In this document: piece after piece, positions 51,916 to 60,410 of the stretch
Layout of the letters: each line of letters starts with the position of its first letter
Numbering within the stretch: position 1 is the stretch's first letter
NCBI GenBank assembly: GCA_002291925.1
Contig: DBAY01000065.1
Coordinates: forward strand, 1 to 64,000
Reading direction: 5' to 3'
Source: Alphaproteobacteria bacterium UBA998
GTDB lineage: Bacteria > Pseudomonadota > Alphaproteobacteria > Rickettsiales > UBA998
Length of the DNA stretch: 64,000 nucleotides
The notes under the pieces: generated by a model
The model's input: only the letters and a program-made list of their open reading frames with translations
What the model was told of the DNA's origin: nothing
Database searches by the model: none
Made by a program: the position numbers and the translations under genes

Positions 51916-53768
51916 ATTTTTCTCTTTCCAAAGCGTTTCCCCGGCTGGGAGAGCTATTACGCCGGGATGAGGCGGTCACGGAAGCGGGTATCGCGGCCGC
52001 GTTGGAAAGGCAGTTGCGCCAAGGTGGCCGGCTAGGCGAACTGCTGGTAATGGAGGGATCGCTCAACTGGCCGCAATTGGTTGCGGCGCTTGCGAAGCAG
52101 CAGAATCTGGCCAGCGTGGATCTTTTTGCTGAGCCATGCGACACTTCCCTGCTCTATGCGGCGTCCCTGGGCAGTTATCAGGCACATGGCTGGGTGCCGT
52201 GGCGGCAGCAGAATGGGGTGCTCTATGTGGCGGCGCAAGAAGTAACTCCTGCACTCATGGCCGAAGTGCGCCGTCATACAGACCCCGGTCAGCCTCTCGC
52301 CTTTTTGCTCACCTCGCCGCGCGATCTTCGGTATGCACTCGCCTCGCGCTTCGTCAATCATCTCGATTGGCAGGCGCGGCAGGACCTGTTTGAGCGCTAC
52401 CCGCTCTGGTCATCCTGCCGCCGCCCGGTCGATCGCTGGATGCTTGCGGGCCTGCTGGGTTTTCTCACGCTGATGACCATTGCCCCGCTCTCTGGGCATT
52501 TTGTAGAGACGGTACTGGTATTCGCCAATTTACTATTTCTGGCCTCCATTCTGTTCAAATGGCGGCTGGTGGAGAAAGGCCGCCACGTGCCTTGGCCGCG
52601 GGCTGATGCTGCTTCGGTGCCAGACGAGGCGCTACCGGTATATACGGTGTTGCTTCCGCTTTATAGAGAAGCCGCCTCTGTGCCCGGCATTCTCTCTGCC
52701 ATGGCAGGAATTGATTATCCCAAACACAAGCTAGATGTGAAACTCATCATCGAGTCGGATGATGAGGAAACCCTGCATGCCACCTACGCGGCGAAGCCAC
52801 CGGCCTATGTCGATATTCTTTGTGTGCCCGCCTCGCAGCCGCGTACCAAGCCGAAGGCCTGCAATTATGCACTCGCCTTCGCGCGCGGGGAGTATGTCAC
52901 CATTTATGATGCCGAGGATGTGCCCGCCCCGGACCAGCTCCGCCGCGCCGTGGCGCTGTTCACGGCGTATCCGTCGGACGTTGTCTGCCTGCAGGCGCGG
53001 CTGAATTACTATAATTATGCGGAGAACTGGCTGACGCGCTGCTTTGCGATGGAGTATGCGCTGTTATTCGACCGCATGATTCCCGCGCTGCATGCTTGGG
53101 GCATTCCGATTCCGCTAGGAGGCACCAGCAACCATATCGCGTTGCGTCGGCTGCGTGAGCTCGGCGCATGGGACCCATACAATGTCACCGAGGATGCCGA
53201 TCTCGGTCTGCGTTTTGCAGCGGCGGGGCTTCGCACTCTGCCCCTTGATTCGCTGACGCTTGAGGAGGCTCCGCTGACTATTCCCGCTTGGCTGAAACAG
53301 CGGTCGCGCTGGATAAAGGGATATCTTTCCACCTGGATCGTTCACATGCGTGCGCCTGAGCGGCTTATTCGTCATGGCGGTTTCTGGCCGTGGCTGGGGC
53401 TGCAATTCCTGATCGGCGGAGCGTCGCTGGTCTACCTGATAGCGCCCATTCTGTGGGTAGTGTGTCTGCTTGGATGGGCCATGCCCGCCCGGCTGCCGCC
53501 GGTCCCTGATTGGGTGTCGCTTGGCTGTTGGAGCATGCTGGGGCTGGGCTGGGCCTCGCAATGGCAGATGGCGTGGCAGCTGACGCGGGATCGCGGCTGG
53601 CGGGGCATGGGGTGGGCCACCCTCGGCTTTCCCGCCTACTGGATGCTGCATTCGCTGGCCAGTTTCCGCGCCCTCTGGCAGCTGCTGGTGGCGCCCTCCC
53701 ACTGGGACAAAACCCAGCACGGGGTGACGGCGGTGAAAAATCGTGAAATCCCGCCGGAGGCCGCCTGA
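51900..53768 (+). CDS. GT2 polymerase with N-terminal MshEN c-di-GMP domain
   Basis: A 622-residue membrane glycosyltransferase. Residues 15-38 and 44-67 are two 24-residue RLGELL...Q motifs separated by exactly five residues, the signature of the MshEN domain that binds cyclic di-GMP. Next come membrane helices (about 180-225), a cellulose-synthase-like GT-A domain with VYTVLLPLYREAASVPGIL, YDAEDVPAPDQL (metal Asp), NVTEDADLGLRF and QRSRWIKG (the QxxRW motif), then more helices. It probably makes or exports a polysaccharide under c-di-GMP control. The product is unknown. It overlaps the interrupted barrel gene. Confidence 0.88.
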   Translation: MAQVLDFSLSKAFPRLGELLRRDEAVTEAGIAAALERQLRQGGRLGELLVMEGSLNWPQLVAALAKQQNLASVDLFAEPCDTSLLYAASLGSYQAHGWVPWRQQNGVLYVAAQEVTPALMAEVRRHTDPGQPLAFLLTSPRDLRYALASRFVNHLDWQARQDLFERYPLWSSCRRPVDRWMLAGLLGFLTLMTIAPLSGHFVETVLVFANLLFLASILFKWRLVEKGRHVPWPRADAASVPDEALPVYTVLLPLYREAASVPGILSAMAGIDYPKHKLDVKLIIESDDEETLHATYAAKPPAYVDILCVPASQPRTKPKACNYALAFARGEYVTIYDAEDVPAPDQLRRAVALFTAYPSDVVCLQARLNYYNYAENWLTRCFAMEYALLFDRMIPALHAWGIPIPLGGTSNHIALRRLRELGAWDPYNVTEDADLGLRFAAAGLRTLPLDSLTLEEAPLTIPAWLKQRSRWIKGYLSTWIVHMRAPERLIRHGGFWPWLGLQFLIGGASLVYLIAPILWVVCLLGWAMPARLPPVPDWVSLGCWSMLGLGWASQWQMAWQLTRDRGWRGMGWATLGFPAYWMLHSLASFRALWQLLVAPSHWDKTQHGVTAVKNREIPPEAA

Positions 53769-53774
53769 AACTGC

Positions 53775-53803
53775 TTGACTTCCAGCGTTTCAGCCCTTAA
53801 TTC
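53775..53803 (+). promoter_or_regulatory. Sigma-70 type promoter of rpmJ
   Basis: TTGACT, 17 bases, TAATTC, ending 33 bases before the rpmJ ATG. Good spacing and five of six matches at -35. Confidence 0.65.
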
Positions 53804-53836
53804 ATGCCCCTCATCACAAAATACTGCAGGTATGCC

Positions 53837-53962
53837 ATGAAAGTCCTGAGCTCGCTCAAATCGGCCAAAACCCGTGATAAGAACTGCCGCGTCGTACGCC
53901 GCAAGGGCCGCGTTTACGTCATCAACAAGGTGAACCCCCGCTTCAAGGCGCGTCAGGGCTAA
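53837..53962 (+). CDS. rpmJ: 50S ribosomal protein L36
   Basis: A 41-residue large-subunit protein, the longer alphaproteobacterial type (NCRVVRRKGRVYVINKVNPR, then FKARQG). GCAGG lies seven bases before ATG 53837. It has its own promoter and terminator. Confidence 0.96.
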   Translation: MKVLSSLKSAKTRDKNCRVVRRKGRVYVINKVNPRFKARQG

Positions 53963-53981
53963 TCCTTCCGATTATGCATGT

Positions 53982-54016
53982 AAAAAGGGCCGGTCATCTG
54001 ATCGGCCCTTTTGTTT
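53982..54016 (+). terminator. Terminator of rpmJ
   Basis: Stem AAAAGGGCCG/CGGCCCTTTT with following T-rich bases, 20 bases after the stop; also suits the convergent DUF1328 gene. Confidence 0.88.
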
Positions 54017-54029
54017 TGCCGCGTAAATA

Positions 54030-54215
54030 CTAGATGCGCGAGGTCGGGGCGCGGCGGCCGGTGACGGCGCTGTAGATCAGGCTGCCGACGAACAGCACGG
54101 CAAACAGGATGGCCAGAAACTGCGCGATGGAGCTGAACGTGCCGACCAGCCCGCCGAAGCCGAGCAGCGCGGCGGCAATGGCAAGCACGAAGAAGATGAT
54201 GGCGTAGGTAAGCAT
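54030..54215 (-). CDS. DUF1328 membrane protein (YtjA-like)
   Basis: A 61-residue protein with two hydrophobic helices (AIIFFVLAIAAALLGFGGLV, QFLAILFAVLFVGSLIYSAV) and a short basic end. GGAGG before ATG 54215 sets the start; the open frame upstream is discarded. The family is common near stress genes, function unknown. Confidence 0.85.
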   Translation of the reverse strand: MLTYAIIFFVLAIAAALLGFGGLVGTFSSIAQFLAILFAVLFVGSLIYSAVTGRRAPTSRI

Positions 54216-54313
54216 GAAATCCTCCCAGTAAATAGTGGGAATCAGCGTAGCGTTGCGCACATCAAAAAACCGCGCGCCGGAAGGCCAGCTTCGTCAGGCA
54301 GGGCTTAAGGGGC

Positions 54314-55183
54314 CTAGCGTACAGGCGGATACTGGCGGTTGGCCATGGCCGGGTGCAGCGGCGCACGGGCGGCCGTGGGGGCCGGGGCCGCGTAATAGCT
54401 GGGATAGCCCGCCCCATAGGCTGGATAGGCCGGAGCCGCCGAAGCCACGGCTGCTTGCGACGGAACGGGTTGCGGCGCGGTCTGCGGCATCATTTGCGGC
54501 TGCGGCATGGCCTGCGGTTGCGGCATCGCTTGCGGCGGGTAAGGCGCGTAGCCATAGGCCGCCTGCGGAGCTATCATCGGTTGTGCCGGGGCGGGGTAGT
54601 AATAGACCGGGTAATAGGAGTAGCCGTACGGGTAGTAATAGCCTGCCATAGGCTGTTGCGGCTGGGCGGTCGGCGTGTAGGCGGGGGCCTGGCCCGAGGC
54701 TGGGGCCAGCTGCGCCATGGCGGCGGCGGAGGCCATCTGCGTGCCGGCGCCGGGTGCGGCGGAACGCGCCGTCGGGGCCACGGCCACCGGTGCGGGAGCG
54801 GCGTTCGCGGCGGCTACCTGCGGTGCTGTGGGACTGGCCGCGGTTTGGCGGCTGCGTACGCTGGCGGCGTTGTCGGCCTTGTAATTATAGGTGGGGTTGC
54901 GGACATAATCCGCATTGGGGGAGGGCGGCTCCGCGCCGGAATAATAGCCGTTATCGTACCAGAACGGCTCGCCGAAGTAGAGATATTCCGGTTTGGTCAG
55001 CCCGCCTGCCACGCCGCCCAGCGCCATGCCTGCCACCGCGCCGGAGAAGGGCGCGCCGATGAGTGCTCCGGCGGTCAGTCCGGCCCCGGTGCCCATCATG
55101 CCGCCGGTGACGGCGCGTTCCTGCCAGCGCGTGCCACACGCGGCGAGGCTCAGGCAAAGCAGAAGAAGTGACGCTCGTTTCAT
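54314..55183 (-). CDS. Lipoprotein with glycine zipper and Pro/Tyr/Gln-rich tail
   Basis: A 289-residue outer-envelope protein. The lipobox LSLAAC is at the end of the signal, with cysteine at residue 16. Residues 25-65 are a glycine zipper (MMGTGAGLTAGALIGAPFSG). The rest is low complexity: Ala/Pro-rich, then YYYPYGYSYYPVYYYP, then repeated MPQPQ units. Such tails often bind peptidoglycan or the cell surface, but no function is known. In a tandem of minus-strand envelope genes. Confidence 0.75.
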   Translation of the reverse strand: MKRASLLLLCLSLAACGTRWQERAVTGGMMGTGAGLTAGALIGAPFSGAVAGMALGGVAGGLTKPEYLYFGEPFWYDNGYYSGAEPPSPNADYVRNPTYNYKADNAASVRSRQTAASPTAPQVAAANAAPAPVAVAPTARSAAPGAGTQMASAAAMAQLAPASGQAPAYTPTAQPQQPMAGYYYPYGYSYYPVYYYPAPAQPMIAPQAAYGYAPYPPQAMPQPQAMPQPQMMPQTAPQPVPSQAAVASAAPAYPAYGAGYPSYYAAPAPTAARAPLHPAMANRQYPPVR

Positions 55184-55200
55184 GGGTTCTTTTATAACGC

Positions 55201-55227
55201 AAAAGGCCGCGGAACCCCGCGGCCTTT
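55201..55227 (-). terminator. Terminator between the two zipper lipoproteins
   Basis: Stem AAAGGCCGCGG/CCGCGGCCTTT with a CAAC-type loop, 37 bases past the stop of the upstream gene. Confidence 0.8.
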
Positions 55228-55264
55228 CGACATCTTGTCATGAGAATGTCACAAAGATGGGCGA

Positions 55265-55513
55265 TTAGCGGCGCCAGACCGGACGGCCAAGGTTGACATC
55301 ATCCGAATCGGTGAGGCCACCGGCGGCGGCACCCACCGCACCACCGACCACCGCGCCGGTCACCGGGTTGCCGCCCAGCACTGCCGAGCCCACGGCCCCG
55401 GCACCCGCGCCAATGCCGCCCCCGCTGAGCGCGCGGTCCGTGCGCGATTCGCCGCAGGCAGAGAGCGCCAGGGCGGCCGAGGTGGCGAGAAGAAGTGTAA
55501 GCGTGCGTTTCAT
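55265..55513 (-). CDS. Small glycine-zipper lipoprotein
   Basis: An 82-residue protein with a signal peptide and lipobox (ALALSAC), then a Gly/Ala-rich zipper (GGGIGAGAGAVGSAVLGGNP, VGGAVGAAAGG), similar in layout to SlyB/OsmB-type proteins. AGGAGG-like bases precede the ATG. Confidence 0.8.
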   Translation of the reverse strand: MKRTLTLLLATSAALALSACGESRTDRALSGGGIGAGAGAVGSAVLGGNPVTGAVVGGAVGAAAGGLTDSDDVNLGRPVWRR

Positions 55514-55536
55514 GAAAAATCCTCCTTACAGTGAAA

Positions 55537-56103
55537 CTACCGATTGTCGGCCGTGGCGATATCGCCCGGCGTTTCGACGAAGCCGTTGATGTAATAGATG
55601 AAACCATAGGGCGTTTTGACCGCTCCCACAATGGGCTCGCCATTGACGGTCACGCGGTCACCCACGCGGTGCAGCGCCACCTTGGTGCCCGCCACCGTGG
55701 GGAAGCGCTCATAGGCGCCGTGAATAAGATTAATATTAATCTTGCGGTTCACTACATGACCTGAGAGGAAATCCGCAGCCGCCGGATTGGCGGGATCGAG
55801 AAAGCCCGGCGGGACGGCGGCGCTGTGGAAGCGCGCATCGACGGGAACGAAGGCGGTGAACCCTTCCTCGGTGATCAGCGGCTGCGACAGGCCCACCTGC
55901 TCAATGGCCTGCGCGAAACCCTGACCATCCGGCTGGCTGCGCAGCGCGTCGAGCATTTCCCAGCCATTACGCGGGGCGACATATTCCTCGACGCGCTCCA
56001 CGCGGTAGCGCACACCGTCCTGCTCGATGATTTCCGCGACACTCACCTGCAGCGGACTAGCGGCGAGCAGGGTTCCAAGAATCAACGCGTGACGGGCATG
56101 CAT
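55537..56103 (-). CDS. Secreted fasciclin-like protein
   Basis: A 188-residue protein. A signal peptide (LILGTLLAASPLQVSVA) precedes a FAS1-like domain: FTAFVPVDARF (box H1), a conserved middle HVVNRKININ, and GFIYYINGFVETP (box H2). FAS1 domains take part in adhesion. ATG 56103 has AGGAG nine bases upstream. Confidence 0.8.
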   Translation of the reverse strand: MHARHALILGTLLAASPLQVSVAEIIEQDGVRYRVERVEEYVAPRNGWEMLDALRSQPDGQGFAQAIEQVGLSQPLITEEGFTAFVPVDARFHSAAVPPGFLDPANPAAADFLSGHVVNRKININLIHGAYERFPTVAGTKVALHRVGDRVTVNGEPIVGAVKTPYGFIYYINGFVETPGDIATADNR

Positions 56104-56284
56104 AGGGTCAAACTCCTGTGTTTGCGCCATCGTGCAACGGTTGATTTCAATTCTCTGTGTTGCAGCAGAATGGATTAATCAGGGTGCTATAAGCGGTGGA
56201 AAGCGCGCGCCCGTCAGTTTCTTGTTGGCAAGCGGCTGTTCGGCCCGGTATAGGATGATGAAGGAAAATACCGGAGTAGCGCCT

Positions 56285-56704
56285 ATGCCCAACGCCTGGA
56301 TGATCGCAACGGCCGCCCTAATGCTGGGACTCTCCCCGCTGGCCGCGCTTCCGGCACAGGCGCAAGGCATGGCAGAGGGCGTCATGCCCGTGAATGCGCC
56401 CTCGCAGGTGCCGCTGGTAGTCATCCGCTACAACCAGCCGAAAGTGTTCTACCAGCGCCAGCTCTACAATGCCGTGGCGCGCGCCGTCGCCATCAAGCCT
56501 GACGTGACCTTTGAGGTCGTCTCCTTCGTGCCGCAGACCGGGGATAGCGATCGTGACGAAGTCTTGCAGAGCCGCGCCACGCAGCAGACCACCACGCTGC
56601 TGCGCGACATGACCGGCATGGGCATTCCGCAGGAGCGCATCCGCGTCAGCCGCGAGGCGGTGAACGACGCCACCCAGCACGAAATCTATATCTACGTGGA
56701 CTGA
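56285..56704 (+). CDS. Exported protein of unknown function
   Basis: A 139-residue protein with signal peptide (ALMLGLSPLAALPAQAQ) and a mature domain that looks OmpA-like in pattern (FYQRQLYNAVARAVA helix, TFEVVSFVPQTGD strand, ATQQTTTLLRDMTGMGIPQE helix, IRVSREAV and EIYIYVD). This suggests a periplasmic domain, but the peptidoglycan-binding residues are not clear. GGAG precedes ATG 56285. Confidence 0.65.
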   Translation: MPNAWMIATAALMLGLSPLAALPAQAQGMAEGVMPVNAPSQVPLVVIRYNQPKVFYQRQLYNAVARAVAIKPDVTFEVVSFVPQTGDSDRDEVLQSRATQQTTTLLRDMTGMGIPQERIRVSREAVNDATQHEIYIYVD

Positions 56705-56814
56705 TAGCCTAAACTGAGCGAACCACGCTTGTTCTTTCCTTTTCTTACATCATCTTGACAAATCCCGCCGGGCTTCGCATGGCAGCTTGAGGCTGCCGGG
56801 GCGAGAGTGGTCAC

Positions 56815-57054
56815 ATGACCATACCGCTTGATAGCACCACTTCTTCCTCCGCCCCCACGGCGGCCCTGCATCACAAATGGCGTGCCTGTATGGGCCGCCT
56901 GCAGCAGCAATGGGGTTTCCTCACGCTGGAGGAGGTCGAGGCCATCGGCGGCAACCGCGAGCGGCTCATCCGCCGGGTGCAGCAGCATTCCGGACGCCCG
57001 CGCGCCGAGGTCGAGCGGGAAATCAATCGATGGGAGATGGAATATGCGCTTTAA
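56815..57054 (+). CDS. CsbD-like stress protein, first copy
   Basis: A 79-residue soluble protein with the CsbD pattern HHKWRACMGRLQQQWGFLT and ERLIRRVQQHSGRPRAEVE. The family is induced by general stress in many bacteria. A TTGACA stands 55 bases upstream but without a good -10. Confidence 0.7.
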   Translation: MTIPLDSTTSSSAPTAALHHKWRACMGRLQQQWGFLTLEEVEAIGGNRERLIRRVQQHSGRPRAEVEREINRWEMEYAL

Positions 57055-57283
57055 TGCAGAAGCCCGTCCGCGCCTGCGGGAACTCAGCGTCTCCGGCATC
57101 CGCTTCCGACGCTACAAGGCGGCGCTGCGGCAGGCCTGGCGGCGGCTGACGGAAGAAGACATCGAGCGCGCCGGGGGCAGCGGCATCGAGCTGGCACGCC
57201 TCATCGAGCTGCGCCACGGCGTCGCCCGGCATCTGGCGCTCGACCATATTTACCAGATGCAGCAGATGCATCTGGCGCGATAA
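57044..57283 (+). CDS. CsbD-like stress protein, second copy
   Basis: A 79-residue protein (AALRQAWRRLTEEDIERAGG, ELARLIELRHGVARHLALDH) that shows the same W-x-x-LT-x-xD...G-x-x-x-L layout. ATG 57044 lies within the end of the first copy with GGAG seven bases upstream. Probably a divergent tandem duplicate. Confidence 0.6.
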   Translation: MRFNAEARPRLRELSVSGIRFRRYKAALRQAWRRLTEEDIERAGGSGIELARLIELRHGVARHLALDHIYQMQQMHLAR

Positions 57284-57316
57284 CGCACAAAGCATTTCAA
57301 GGGAGAAGCACATATC

Positions 57317-57499
57317 ATGGATATCATCCGACTTATTGCCGCCATCATCCTGCCGCCGCTCGGCGTGTTCCTGCAGGTGGGCCTCGGCGGCCAGTTCTGG
57401 CTGAATTGCCTGCTCACGTTGCTGGGTTATATCCCCGGCATCATCCACGCCGTCTACATTATCGCAACCCGCGGCGGCCCCGCGGCTACGGCTATCTAA
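57317..57499 (+). CDS. YqaE/Pmp3 family membrane protein
   Basis: A 60-residue protein with two helices and the family signature IIRLIAAIILPPLGVFLQVG and LLGYIPGIIHAVYII. Pmp3-like proteins act in membrane potential and salt stress. GGGAG precedes the ATG. Confidence 0.9.
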   Translation: MDIIRLIAAIILPPLGVFLQVGLGGQFWLNCLLTLLGYIPGIIHAVYIIATRGGPAATAI

Positions 57500-57532
57500 T
57501 TCCTATTCAATCACAACGAGGGAGTCATCATC

Positions 57533-57847
57533 ATGGCAACTGCCAATCAAGAAATCCGTGACCTGCGTGCTGAACTGGAAGAGCTGCGTGCCAGCATCTC
57601 CTCCGGCCTGCGCAATGGCCGCGCCCGTGAACAGCTGCACCATCTGGCGGAGGACGTACGCGAAGATGCCCGCGACATCGCCCGCAATGCTGGTGCCTCG
57701 CTGCGCCAGGCCTGGTCGCGCAGCCGCCATGCCGCCGAGGATGCTTACCATAATTATGAAGCATCGGTGAGCCGTCACCCGATCTCGGCCACGGCCATCG
57801 CGTTCGCGGGCGGGGTTCTGTTCGCCGCGCTGATGCGCCGCCGCTAA
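57533..57847 (+). CDS. DUF883 family protein (ElaB/YqjD-like)
   Basis: A 104-residue protein with a charged coiled-coil front (IRDLRAELEELRASIS), a middle helix and a carboxy-terminal membrane anchor (PISATAIAFAGGVLFAALMR). Family members tether ribosomes or other factors to the membrane in stationary phase. Confidence 0.85.
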   Translation: MATANQEIRDLRAELEELRASISSGLRNGRAREQLHHLAEDVREDARDIARNAGASLRQAWSRSRHAAEDAYHNYEASVSRHPISATAIAFAGGVLFAALMRRR

Positions 57848-57860
57848 TCCGGGCGATCTG

Positions 57861-58409
57861 ATGCTTAAGACGCTGCTCTGGCAGCGCCTGCTTTGGTGGC
57901 TGGCAGGCCTCGCGATGCCGCTGCGCCCGGTGCTGATCTTCCGGCTGCGCCAGGGGCTGACTGCGCTCATCTGCGCCGTCATCGGCGGTGTGCTGCTGGG
58001 CGGGCTGCTGCTCGCCAGCATTGGCGGCATCTACGTACTGCTCCTGCAGCAGGGATCACACCCGCTGACGGCTTTCATCGGCCTTGGCATCGTGGTGATG
58101 ATGGCGGGTGGGGCGCTGCTCTGGCACGCCTACCGTCAGGTGCTGGTGATAGCCAACCTGCGCGAGGATCTGCAGGGTCGGCCGGACGTGGCGGTGCAGC
58201 AGGCGGAGCGGGAAGTGCAATCGCTTTTCTCCGCCTTCCTTGAGGGCATGATGACACCGGCTGCGGAATACCCGGCCGCCATGGCAGAACCCGTCCCCCG
58301 CCGCGCCCGCGTGACTCCGCATCAGGTAGACCTCACCGCCACGGTCGCCCCGGCGGCGGGGGCCATCACGCGCCCGGTGACGCATACCCCTTCTTCCAGC
58401 ACGCATTGA
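57861..58409 (+). CDS. YqjE-like (phage holin family 3_6) membrane protein
   Basis: A 182-residue protein with two central membrane helices (ALICAVIGGVLLGGLLLASI, AFIGLGIVVMMAGGALLWHA) and a polar tail rich in Ala, Pro and Thr. It follows the DUF883 gene, as yqjE follows yqjD in E. coli. Confidence 0.65.
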   Translation: MLKTLLWQRLLWWLAGLAMPLRPVLIFRLRQGLTALICAVIGGVLLGGLLLASIGGIYVLLLQQGSHPLTAFIGLGIVVMMAGGALLWHAYRQVLVIANLREDLQGRPDVAVQQAEREVQSLFSAFLEGMMTPAAEYPAAMAEPVPRRARVTPHQVDLTATVAPAAGAITRPVTHTPSSSTH

Positions 58410-58417
58410 CCTGCGCC

Positions 58418-59464
58418 ATGCTGGGCTGCCTGACTCTTGCCCGAGCGTTCTTCATGCCGCATGCCTGTCTTGCCACTGCCGTTCTTGCCTGCCTTGCGGC
58501 GCCTGCCTTCGCGGGGGAAGCCCTCACGCCGGAGGCCCCGCTTTTTCCCGATACGCGCGGCATCATCTCGGCCACGCTGGAAAACGACATTTTCGCCGGT
58601 GAGGATAATAACTACACCAACGGCGTGCGCTTCGCGTGGTTCTCCTCCGAGATTGGCGTGCCCGGCTGGCTGGAGCGCTCGGCGGAGAAGCTGCCGTTCT
58701 TCGACCCTTCTGGCAACATGCGCTACGGCTTCGCACTGGGACAGAACATGTATACGCCGACCAATATCGAGCTGCGCAGCCCCGACCCGCGCGACCGCCC
58801 CTATGCGGGCTGGACCTATGGCAGCATCAGCCTGATCGCCGACAAGGGCGACCGCATGGATAGTCTTCAGCTGCAACTCGGCATCGTTGGCCCAGCCTCG
58901 CTCGCGGGCCAGACGCAGGATTTCGTGCATGATCTCATCGGCAGCCCCGACCCACAGGGCTGGGACAACCAGCTGAAGAACGAGCCGGGCGTTTCGCTGT
59001 TCTATGAGCGCAAATGGCGCAACATCTGGGAGACTGAGCCGGGCGGCTTCGGCATCGGTCTCTCGCCGCATGTCGGCGCGGCGGCGGGCAACGTCTTCAC
59101 CCATGCCAATGCAGGCCTCACGCTGCGGGTGGGCACCGATCTCGGCTCGGATTACGGGCCGCCGGGCATTCAGCCGCGCCTGCCGGGCTCCGACTTCTTC
59201 GTGCCGAGCCGCGATTTCGGCTGGTACTTGTTTGCCGGAGTGGATGGGCGGGCCGTGGCGCGCAACATTTTCCTTGACGGCAACACGTTTACCGACAGTC
59301 CCAGTGTCGATAAAAACCCGCTGGTCGGGGACGCGCAATTGGGCCTGGCGGTCACCTTCGAGACGGTTCGGCTGGCCTATACCCACGTGTTCCGCAGCAA
59401 GGAATTCGAGGGTCAGCGCAGCCCGGACTCGTTCGGCGCGCTCACACTGTCCTACCGCTACTAG
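58418..59464 (+). CDS. LpxR-like lipid A 3'-O-deacylase
   Basis: A 348-residue outer-membrane barrel of the DUF2219/LpxR family. The signal peptide ends APAFA. The diagnostic front is TLENDIFAGEDNNYTNGVRF, with RDRPYAGWTYGS further on. LpxR removes the 3'-acyloxyacyl group of lipid A. The start is unsettled: ATG 58418 or ATG 58454, the latter giving the cleaner signal (MPHACLATAVLACLAAPAFA). The carboxy end (LTLSYRY) is a typical barrel end. Confidence 0.85.
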   Translation: MLGCLTLARAFFMPHACLATAVLACLAAPAFAGEALTPEAPLFPDTRGIISATLENDIFAGEDNNYTNGVRFAWFSSEIGVPGWLERSAEKLPFFDPSGNMRYGFALGQNMYTPTNIELRSPDPRDRPYAGWTYGSISLIADKGDRMDSLQLQLGIVGPASLAGQTQDFVHDLIGSPDPQGWDNQLKNEPGVSLFYERKWRNIWETEPGGFGIGLSPHVGAAAGNVFTHANAGLTLRVGTDLGSDYGPPGIQPRLPGSDFFVPSRDFGWYLFAGVDGRAVARNIFLDGNTFTDSPSVDKNPLVGDAQLGLAVTFETVRLAYTHVFRSKEFEGQRSPDSFGALTLSYRY

Positions 59465-59580
59465 CACGCTTTTAGCCAGCGTTGACTGCTGCTTCGCCAA
59501 TGCCGCATGGGAAGTTGACGCCACCCCGGATACGGTTGATTTCACTGACTTAAATAAATTAACCACAAAGGAGTGTTCCT

Positions 59581-59724
59581 ATGAAACGTGCCATTATCCT
59601 GCTGGGTATGCTGGCTGGCTTCCAGATGCTGGCGGCCTGCAACACCATGTCGGGCATCGGTGAAGACGTAGAAGCGGGCGGCGACAAGCTCGAGCGCACC
59701 GCTGAGAAGCATAAAGGCTACTAA
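59581..59724 (+). CDS. Entericidin-like small lipoprotein
   Basis: A 47-residue protein: signal, lipobox MLAAC at residues 16-20, then NTMSGIGEDVEAGGDKLERT, the entericidin A/B layout. AAAGGAG lies seven bases before the ATG. The family is stress-linked in the envelope. Confidence 0.88.
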   Translation: MKRAIILLGMLAGFQMLAACNTMSGIGEDVEAGGDKLERTAEKHKGY

Positions 59725-59728
59725 TATC

Positions 59729-59763
59729 AAAGGCGGGCAGAGTTCTTCTGCCCGCCTTCATTT
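59729..59763 (+). terminator. Terminator of the entericidin gene
   Basis: Stem AAGGCGGGCAGA/TCTGCCCGCCTT then TCATTT, directly after the stop. Confidence 0.88.
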
Positions 59764-59779
59764 ACCAAGGAGAGAGACC

Positions 59780-60235
59780 ATGGCTCTGGAAACAGGCACT
59801 ACCAATGACCGCGAGGTGATCGAAGACCTCCTCGCGCATGTACAGGATTCCATCAACGGCTACACGGACGCCGCTGAAATTGTCAAAGACCCGCAGCTGG
59901 GGGATTTGTTCCGCCGCCGCGCCGCTTCGCGCCAGAAGGTGGCCAATCAATTCGCCGAGCGTCTGCGCACGCTGCAGCCGGGCGAGGCCGTCAATCGCGA
60001 AGGCACCACGGCGGGCCATCTGCACCAAGGCTTCATGAAGCTGCGTGCGTCCATTCAGGACAATGAAAAGGCCGCGCTGGCCGAAGTGGATCGCGGCGAG
60101 AGCTATCTGGCCGAGCGTTTTGAGCGGGCACTGGAGCGCGATGTGAGCGTTGAGACGCGCAATCTCATCCAGCAGTTCCTGACGCAGATCGAGTCGGAAA
60201 AAGCCGACGTTGAGCGACTGCACAGCTACGCGTAA
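59780..60235 (+). CDS. PA2169/DUF2383-like four-helix-bundle protein
   Basis: A 151-residue soluble protein of helices: EDLLAHVQDSINGYTDAAEI, FRRRAASRQKVANQFAERLR, HLHQGFMKLRASIQDNEKAA, and VETRNLIQQFLTQIESEKAD. This layout is typical of DUF2383 ferritin-like proteins, which are stress-induced. AAGGAGAG precedes the ATG. Confidence 0.8.
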   Translation: MALETGTTNDREVIEDLLAHVQDSINGYTDAAEIVKDPQLGDLFRRRAASRQKVANQFAERLRTLQPGEAVNREGTTAGHLHQGFMKLRASIQDNEKAALAEVDRGESYLAERFERALERDVSVETRNLIQQFLTQIESEKADVERLHSYA

Positions 60236-60258
60236 GCGCCATTGGTTCCATTAATACG

Positions 60259-60290
60259 AAAGGCCGCTGGATCACTCCAGCGGCCTTTTT
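60259..60290 (+). terminator. Terminator of the DUF2383-like gene
   Basis: Stem AAAGGCCGCTGG/CCAGCGGCCTTT with T-run, 24 bases after the stop. Confidence 0.9.
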
Positions 60291-60410
60291 CGTGGATTGC
60301 AGCTTCTCATAGACTTTTCCTCGTTCAGCGCCTATTTATGGCCTTGCACATTGCATGACATATCATGCGTAAAGCCTTGGCAAGCACGGGTTTGCCTCAT
60401 TGCCAATTAT

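Noticed and set aside
55235..55252. Pho-box-like pair TTGTCAT, GAGA, ATGTCAC
   Set aside because: Good repeat match, but on the plus strand it faces the 3' end of a minus-strand gene, and no -10 or plus gene follows.
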